Shown one piece after another: positions 4,137 through 7,331 of a stretch of 7,331 nt of DNA. The position numbers and the translations under genes were made by a program. The notes under the pieces were generated by a model that had not been told where the DNA came from, made no database searches, and worked only from the letters and a program-made list of their open reading frames with translations. The first letter of the stretch is position 1. Every line of letters begins with the position of its first letter. Source of the DNA: Intestinibacter sp. Its GTDB lineage: Bacteria > Bacillota > Clostridia > Peptostreptococcales > Peptostreptococcaceae. The stretch lies in assembly GCF_022780145.1 (NCBI RefSeq), contig NZ_JALEXO010000291.1, forward strand, positions 1 to 7,331. The letters are read 5' to 3'.

Positions 4137-5001
4137 AAAGATTGAAGTTTTAAAATCATTTATAGAGGAAAACTTAGAAGTATTTAGATGTCCAATTTGC
4201 AAAGGTTCTATAAAGAATGTAACCGAAAATAGTGTAATATGCAAAAATAATCATTGCTTTAATATGTCTAAAAAGGGATATATTAATTTAATAAAAAATA
4301 ATAATAAAACAATTTATGATAAGGATTTATTTGAGGCTAGAAGTAAAATTTACGATCAAAAGGTATATGAAATCCTTTCTGAGGAAATAATAAATATAGT
4401 AGATAAGTATACTACTGGTGAGAAAATTAATTATGTATTAGATGCAGGCTGTGGAGAAGGTTATTATTTAAACCAATTATACCTAGATGAAAAAATTAAT
4501 AAAAAATGCAGGTTAATCGGGATAGATATAGCGAGAGAAGGTGTTGCACTTGCCACAAGATTTGAAAACAGAGTATTTTGGAGTGTTTCCGATTTATCGA
4601 ATTTACCTTTTGATGATAATAAAATCGATGTGATTTTAGATATACTTTCACCGTCGAACTATAGAGAGTTTGCAAGAGTTTTAAATAAAAAAGGGATTAT
4701 TATAAAGGTAATTCCAGAAGAAAATTATTTGCAAGAGATAAGAAATCAAATAGCAGCATATATAAAGAAAGATAAGTATTCTAATAAAAATATTGTAGAT
4801 GTATTTGAAAGTAATTTGGATATTGTCTATGAAAAGAGGATTACTTATAAGGTAAAAGATTTTAATTTAGAAGATTTTATAAAAATGACACCTTTAACAT
4901 CAAGTTTAACTCAAAATCAAATTGATGAATTGGTTAAATCTGGAATAAATAGTATAACTATAGATTTGAAGGTTGTCGTAGGAAGAGAGAAGGATAACTA
5001 A
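4123..5001 (+). CDS. rlmA: RlmA(II)/TlrB-type 23S rRNA (guanine-N1)-methyltransferase
   Basis: This 292-residue cytoplasmic SAM-dependent methyltransferase carries the N-terminal zinc site of the RlmA family: C23-P-I-C26, C40 and H44, followed by NMSKKGYINL, matching the family's 'C-x2-C ... C-x3-H ... KxGYxNLL' pattern. The SAM-binding motif is VLDAGCGEGYY (105-115), then LIGIDIAREGVALA and SDLSNLPFDDNKIDVILDILSP. The REFARVL segment also fits the family. RlmA methylates N1 of G745 in Gram-negatives; the Gram-positive RlmA(II) form methylates G748, and TlrB of tylosin producers belongs here. The modified base lines the exit tunnel near the macrolide site. Resistance from this copy is inferred, not shown. 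Start 4123 is chosen from AAGGAG at 4107-4112 and KKLKKIEVLK running into the zinc site. Codons are uniformly A/T-ending, unlike the flanking protease and nhaC genes, which suggests acquisition. Confidence 0.88.
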   Translation: MKKLKKIEVLKSFIEENLEVFRCPICKGSIKNVTENSVICKNNHCFNMSKKGYINLIKNNNKTIYDKDLFEARSKIYDQKVYEILSEEIINIVDKYTTGEKINYVLDAGCGEGYYLNQLYLDEKINKKCRLIGIDIAREGVALATRFENRVFWSVSDLSNLPFDDNKIDVILDILSPSNYREFARVLNKKGIIIKVIPEENYLQEIRNQIAAYIKKDKYSNKNIVDVFESNLDIVYEKRITYKVKDFNLEDFIKMTPLTSSLTQNQIDELVKSGINSITIDLKVVVGREKDN

Positions 5002-5041
5002 TATATAGTTGGATTTTATTTCGATAATAAAATATAAATAA

Positions 5042-5071
5042 TAGAGTCAGATAAAAGAATATCTGACTCTA
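5042..5071. terminator. Hairpin terminator between convergent rlmA and nhaC
   Basis: TAGAGTCAGAT (5042-5052) and ATCTGACTCTA (5061-5071) form a perfect 11-base stem with an eight-base loop. The minus-strand side continues into ATTATTTATATTTTATT, a fair U-rich tail, so it best serves nhaC (stop at 5080). On + there is no U-tract. A second small hairpin, ATTTTATT (5013-5020) with AATAAAAT (5026-5033), lies just after the rlmA stop. Confidence 0.65.
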
Positions 5072-5079
5072 AACAATTT

Positions 5080-6384
5080 CTACCCAACAAATCTCCTTCT
5101 GAAATAATGCACCACAGGCACAATATACAAATAAAAAGCAAAAACAATATACCCATAACTGCCGATTCCCAAAATAGAGCAAGGCACCAAAGCCGCGATA
5201 CACCAAGGAATAAGCGCTGGTGTAAGAATCGCCGAATTCGAAATATCCAAGCTTAATTCCTCTTTACCATAATCCTCATAAAGCTCCTTGACAATATCCA
5301 AAGTAAGTATAATAGCTATTGTCTGGCTGCATCCAATCGCAGCATTAATAGTGGCAAGTCCGAATGTAACTAGGAATAGTGATGCCTTGGAAAGATTCTT
5401 TTCTTTCAATTTTTGCTTCAAGCTATCGAACACATTTAGCCCACTGAAAAATCCAGACAGAGAGCAAGAGATAATTATTATATAGCATGTCTTCAGCATC
5501 GAGATAATTCCACCGCCGTGAATTATGCTTTTTAAAACCTCGGAATCGTTGGAATACCCAAATACCAATGATTTCACAAAATCCCCAACACCATTGCCTT
5601 GAACGACTATATCCAAAACAAACGCACATAAAACACTAACAGGTATAGAATAAGTTATTTTCACCTTAAACATAGACAATGCGAATAATATCACAGCCGG
5701 AAGCAAGAGAATTATCGATACATTAAAATAATTGTAAATCTCCACGTTTAGCTTATTATCCACGAATGAAAGCGGATATTTCAAAGAAAAAATCAGATAA
5801 AATCCCACGCAAAGCACGATAGGAATTATATTATCGATAAGCAGTTTTTTCGCATATCCAAACAGCTCCACATCAGTTAAATTGCACAAAAGCAGCAAGC
5901 TAGAAGAAAGCGGAGAAGATCTATCGCCTAAATAAGCTCCAGAAAAAATCGCACCGCCTAAAATATTTAAATTTATACCTGCAGCCCTTCCGATTATAAT
6001 CAACGGAATTCCGACGGCGCTGACTGTGCCGAATGATGTTCCGATTAGCATCGAGATAAGTGATGTGATTAAAAATGCAGATAAAATAAACAGGTTCGGA
6101 TTTAAGTATTTTAGTGAATAATAAATGATGCTAGGTATTGTACCGCAAGAAAGCCATGAGCTTATGAGCATTCCTATTAGAACTAGTATCAGGATGATGT
6201 TTAGCGATTTTTTTGTCTCAGTCCAGTATAAGTCTATTATTTTTTTTAATGAGTATCCTTTTTTTATGCCTATGAAGGTGAAGAACAACAGGGATGATGT
6301 AAGTCCGTAGCCTAAGAATATATCGTTTAAAACGCTGAATACTAATATAAATAGGGTGAATAAAATCCCCGCGAATATTAACAT
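5080..6384 (-). CDS. nhaC: NhaC-family Na+/H+ (or Na+/substrate) antiporter
   Basis: This 434-residue integral membrane protein has about 11-12 hydrophobic segments. The NhaC family core is clear: GTSFGTVSAVGIPLIIIG (115-132), then GGAIFSGAYLGDRSSPLSSS (143-162). Later come INAAIGCSQTIAIIL and SNSAILTPALIPWC. NhaC members exchange external H+ or a substrate for Na+; some relatives (MleN type) move malate/lactate, so the substrate is uncertain. The ATG at 6384 has GAGGAG (6394-6399, minus) 9 bases upstream. The frame stays open to 6504, but those 40 codons cross the upstream terminator hairpin and lack a ribosome binding site. An XRE-cupin regulator gene lies upstream on the same strand and probably controls it. 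The N-terminal third is richer in C/A-ending codons and the rest in T/G-ending ones. A 30-base piece of this gene (6259-6288) recurs at 3860-3889. Confidence 0.88.
   Translation of the reverse strand: MLIFAGILFTLFILVFSVLNDIFLGYGLTSSLLFFTFIGIKKGYSLKKIIDLYWTETKKSLNIILILVLIGMLISSWLSCGTIPSIIYYSLKYLNPNLFILSAFLITSLISMLIGTSFGTVSAVGIPLIIIGRAAGINLNILGGAIFSGAYLGDRSSPLSSSLLLLCNLTDVELFGYAKKLLIDNIIPIVLCVGFYLIFSLKYPLSFVDNKLNVEIYNYFNVSIILLLPAVILFALSMFKVKITYSIPVSVLCAFVLDIVVQGNGVGDFVKSLVFGYSNDSEVLKSIIHGGGIISMLKTCYIIIISCSLSGFFSGLNVFDSLKQKLKEKNLSKASLFLVTFGLATINAAIGCSQTIAIILTLDIVKELYEDYGKEELSLDISNSAILTPALIPWCIAALVPCSILGIGSYGYIVFAFYLYIVPVVHYFRRRFVG
6259..6288. repeat. nhaC segment duplicated at 3860-3889
   Basis: This is the partner of the 3860-3889 repeat: 28 of 30 bases are identical in direct orientation. 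It encodes FFTFIGIKK (about residues 34-42) in the second membrane segment of the antiporter and is the likely parent copy. Confidence 0.55.
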
Positions 6385-6418
6385 AAAATACCACTCCTCA
6401 ATAAGTTTCTTATTTAAA

Positions 6419-6424
6419 ATTATA
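6419..6424 (-). promoter_or_regulatory. Candidate -10 element for nhaC
   Basis: TATAAT on the minus strand is a perfect -10 consensus, 34 bases upstream of the nhaC ATG. The region 17 bases further upstream is only a T-run (the terminator's U-tract), so the -35 is weak. This suggests nhaC has its own promoter, possibly needing an activator such as the neighbouring XRE-cupin protein. Confidence 0.45.
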
Positions 6425-6441
6425 GCGATTTTTTGTGCAAT

Positions 6442-6501
6442 AAAAAAGCTATATGGAAAATTATACATGTTAAACATCGAGTATAATTTTACTATATAGC
6501 T
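6442..6501 (-). terminator. Long hairpin terminator after the XRE-cupin gene
   Basis: On the minus strand a 21-base arm (6501-6481) pairs with a 20-base arm (6466-6447). Eight outer pairs (AGCTATAT) and ten inner pairs (AAAATTATAC) flank a small internal mismatch (AGT versus GG). The loop contains a smaller dyad, ATGTT-A-AACAT (6467-6477). The stem is followed by six Ts on the minus strand (6447-6442). It starts five bases past the regulator's stop codon and separates it from nhaC, allowing independent or read-through-limited expression. Confidence 0.7.
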
Positions 6502-6506
6502 CAAAT

Positions 6507-7094
6507 TTATTCCTCATCTTCTGATTGGGTTCTATTAAACGGAAATCTCCAGACTGCTGGTGTCAATATACAGAATCCCTCAGCTACGAAATCGCTATTG
6601 TTGTATATAGTGTGAGGCATATTGCTTTTTATAATAGTGGAATCTCCTTCGTTTAGGTTAATTTCTTCATCGCCAACGAAAAGAATTATATTGCCCTTTT
6701 CTACAATGAGAACCTCCTCGCTCTCATGAACAATTGGTACTTCGCCGTCCTTTGTCTTAGGTTTTTGCTTAAATCTTATGACCAAAGATTTTGGTGTAAA
6801 TGTATCTGTAGGCAAAGGCGAAATAAAATGATATTCAACAGAGGACTTCGGTTGTCTCATGATAGTGATATCATCTTTTCGGACTGTTAAGTTATCTTTA
6901 CTCTCAGATTCAATCAACATATATGTAGGAATTCCTAATGTTTTAGCAATTTTACGAAGTGAGGATAGTGATGGATCTACTAAGTTTCTCTCTATTTGTG
7001 ATATGTATCCAACAGATAATTCAGTAGATTTAGCCATTTCTTGTATTGTCATATGTTTTTGTTTTCTAAAACTACGTATTTTTTCTCCTAACAT
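6507..7094 (-). CDS. XRE-family transcriptional regulator with C-terminal cupin domain
   Basis: This 195-residue DNA-binding protein has an N-terminal XRE helix-turn-helix (about 4-60) reading KIRSFRKQKHMTIQEMAKST, then LSVGYISQIERNLVDPSL and LRKIAKTLGIP. The C-terminal half (about 100-178) is a cupin barrel. Motif 1 is VHESEEVLIVEKG (122-134) and motif 2 is NEGDSTIIKSNMPHTIYN (148-165), with His123, Glu127 and His161 placed to bind a metal or small ligand. Regulators of this layout (PuuR/SutR-like) usually sense a small metabolite and control an adjacent transporter or catabolic operon. Here the adjacent target is the NhaC antiporter; autoregulation through the upstream dyads is plausible. 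The ribosome binding site AAAGGG (7105-7110, minus) lies 10 bases before the ATG. The family call is firm; the ligand is unknown. Confidence 0.9.
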   Translation of the reverse strand: MLGEKIRSFRKQKHMTIQEMAKSTELSVGYISQIERNLVDPSLSSLRKIAKTLGIPTYMLIESESKDNLTVRKDDITIMRQPKSSVEYHFISPLPTDTFTPKSLVIRFKQKPKTKDGEVPIVHESEEVLIVEKGNIILFVGDEEINLNEGDSTIIKSNMPHTIYNNSDFVAEGFCILTPAVWRFPFNRTQSEDEE

Positions 7095-7191
7095 AATCGC
7101 ATATCCCTTTAAAATTTATTTTATTCTATAATTTTATCATAAAAAATATTAATTTAAAATAATATATTGCTTGATAACTAAAATATAGTTG

Positions 7192-7259
7192 AAAATTTTA
7201 TATATAGTAAAAAAATAAACTGTTAAATAAGATATTATTTTTAGTATATATAAAATTTT
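7192..7259. repeat. Large AT-rich inverted repeat upstream of the XRE-cupin gene
   Basis: The 22-base arms 7192-7213 and 7238-7259 are complementary at 21 of 22 positions: AAAATTTTATATATA, one G-G mismatch, then TAAAAA. The spacer is 24 bases. The arms are almost pure A/T, so chance matching is easier than usual, but this length stands out. It could be a cruciform-forming operator, a terminator for a gene beyond the window, or an element end. No ORF is seen in 7095-7331. Confidence 0.5.
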
Positions 7260-7261
7260 TA

Positions 7262-7291
7262 CTTAAATAAGCATTAATATTAATATTTAAG
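7262..7291. repeat. Nested AT-rich dyads near the right edge
   Basis: CTTAAATA (7262-7269) and TATTTAAG (7284-7291) are an inverted pair. Between and partly overlapping them, ATTAATATTAAT (7273-7284) is itself a perfect palindrome. This is a candidate binding site for a dimeric regulator in the noncoding stretch upstream of the XRE-cupin gene; low complexity limits confidence. Confidence 0.3.
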
Positions 7292-7331
7292 CCTGAAAAA
7301 GTAAGTTATTCATGATGTATTTTTCATAAAT

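Noticed and set aside
6385..6504. 40-residue N-terminal extension of NhaC
   Set aside because: It crosses the terminator hairpin and the -10 element and has no ribosome binding site; the ATG at 6384 has GAGGAG at good spacing.
6859..7131. 90-residue + strand ORF opposite the XRE-cupin gene
   Set aside because: It is antisense to the helix-turn-helix coding region, with no ribosome binding site or family resemblance.

Overview
The window is AT-rich DNA from a low-GC Gram-positive bacterium. Strong AGGAGG-type ribosome binding sites, Firmicutes-type protein families and short intergenic gaps all fit. An anaerobic coccus of the Finegoldia/Peptoniphilus/Anaerococcus kind would suit, but this is a guess from style and no species can be named. 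No rRNA, tRNA, CRISPR array, transposase or integrase is visible.

Left part (1-2851, all on +). The window opens inside a Schlafen/AlbA_2-type ATP-binding regulator, of which only the C-terminal end is visible. That end looks internally shortened. A HEPN-like protein follows. Next come three closely spaced genes: a viperin-like radical SAM enzyme (antiviral ddhNTP synthase family), a PhnO-like GNAT acetyltransferase and an Imm5-like putative immunity protein. The run ends at a hairpin at 2811-2851. The content suggests an accessory or defence-flavoured region.

Middle part (2866-5071). A DUF2268-type zinc protease on the minus strand is followed by about 345 bases without a long gene, which are dense with signals. 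They hold a long dyad, a 30-base fragment nearly identical to part of the downstream nhaC gene, two short leader ORFs, a strong hairpin and a 31-base tandem duplication of a ribosome binding site plus start codon. These lead into an RlmA(II)/TlrB-type 23S rRNA guanine methyltransferase. The second leader peptide, MTYIRLRG, carries the Arg-Leu-Arg motif at which macrolide-bound ribosomes stall in known resistance leaders. This is the most interesting feature of the window: it looks like a drug-sensing attenuator controlling an rRNA methyltransferase, possibly altered toward constitutive expression by the duplication.

Right part (5080-7331, minus strand). An XRE-cupin regulator lies upstream of an NhaC-family antiporter. 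Between them are an intergenic terminator and a probable separate antiporter promoter. The last ~240 bases are noncoding, very AT-rich and hold large inverted repeats.

Codon style divides the window. The viperin, GNAT, protease and nhaC genes share a mixed style that drifts from C-ending codons early to T/G-ending codons late. The Schlafen fragment, HEPN and rlmA genes are uniformly A/T-ending, which suggests separate origins.
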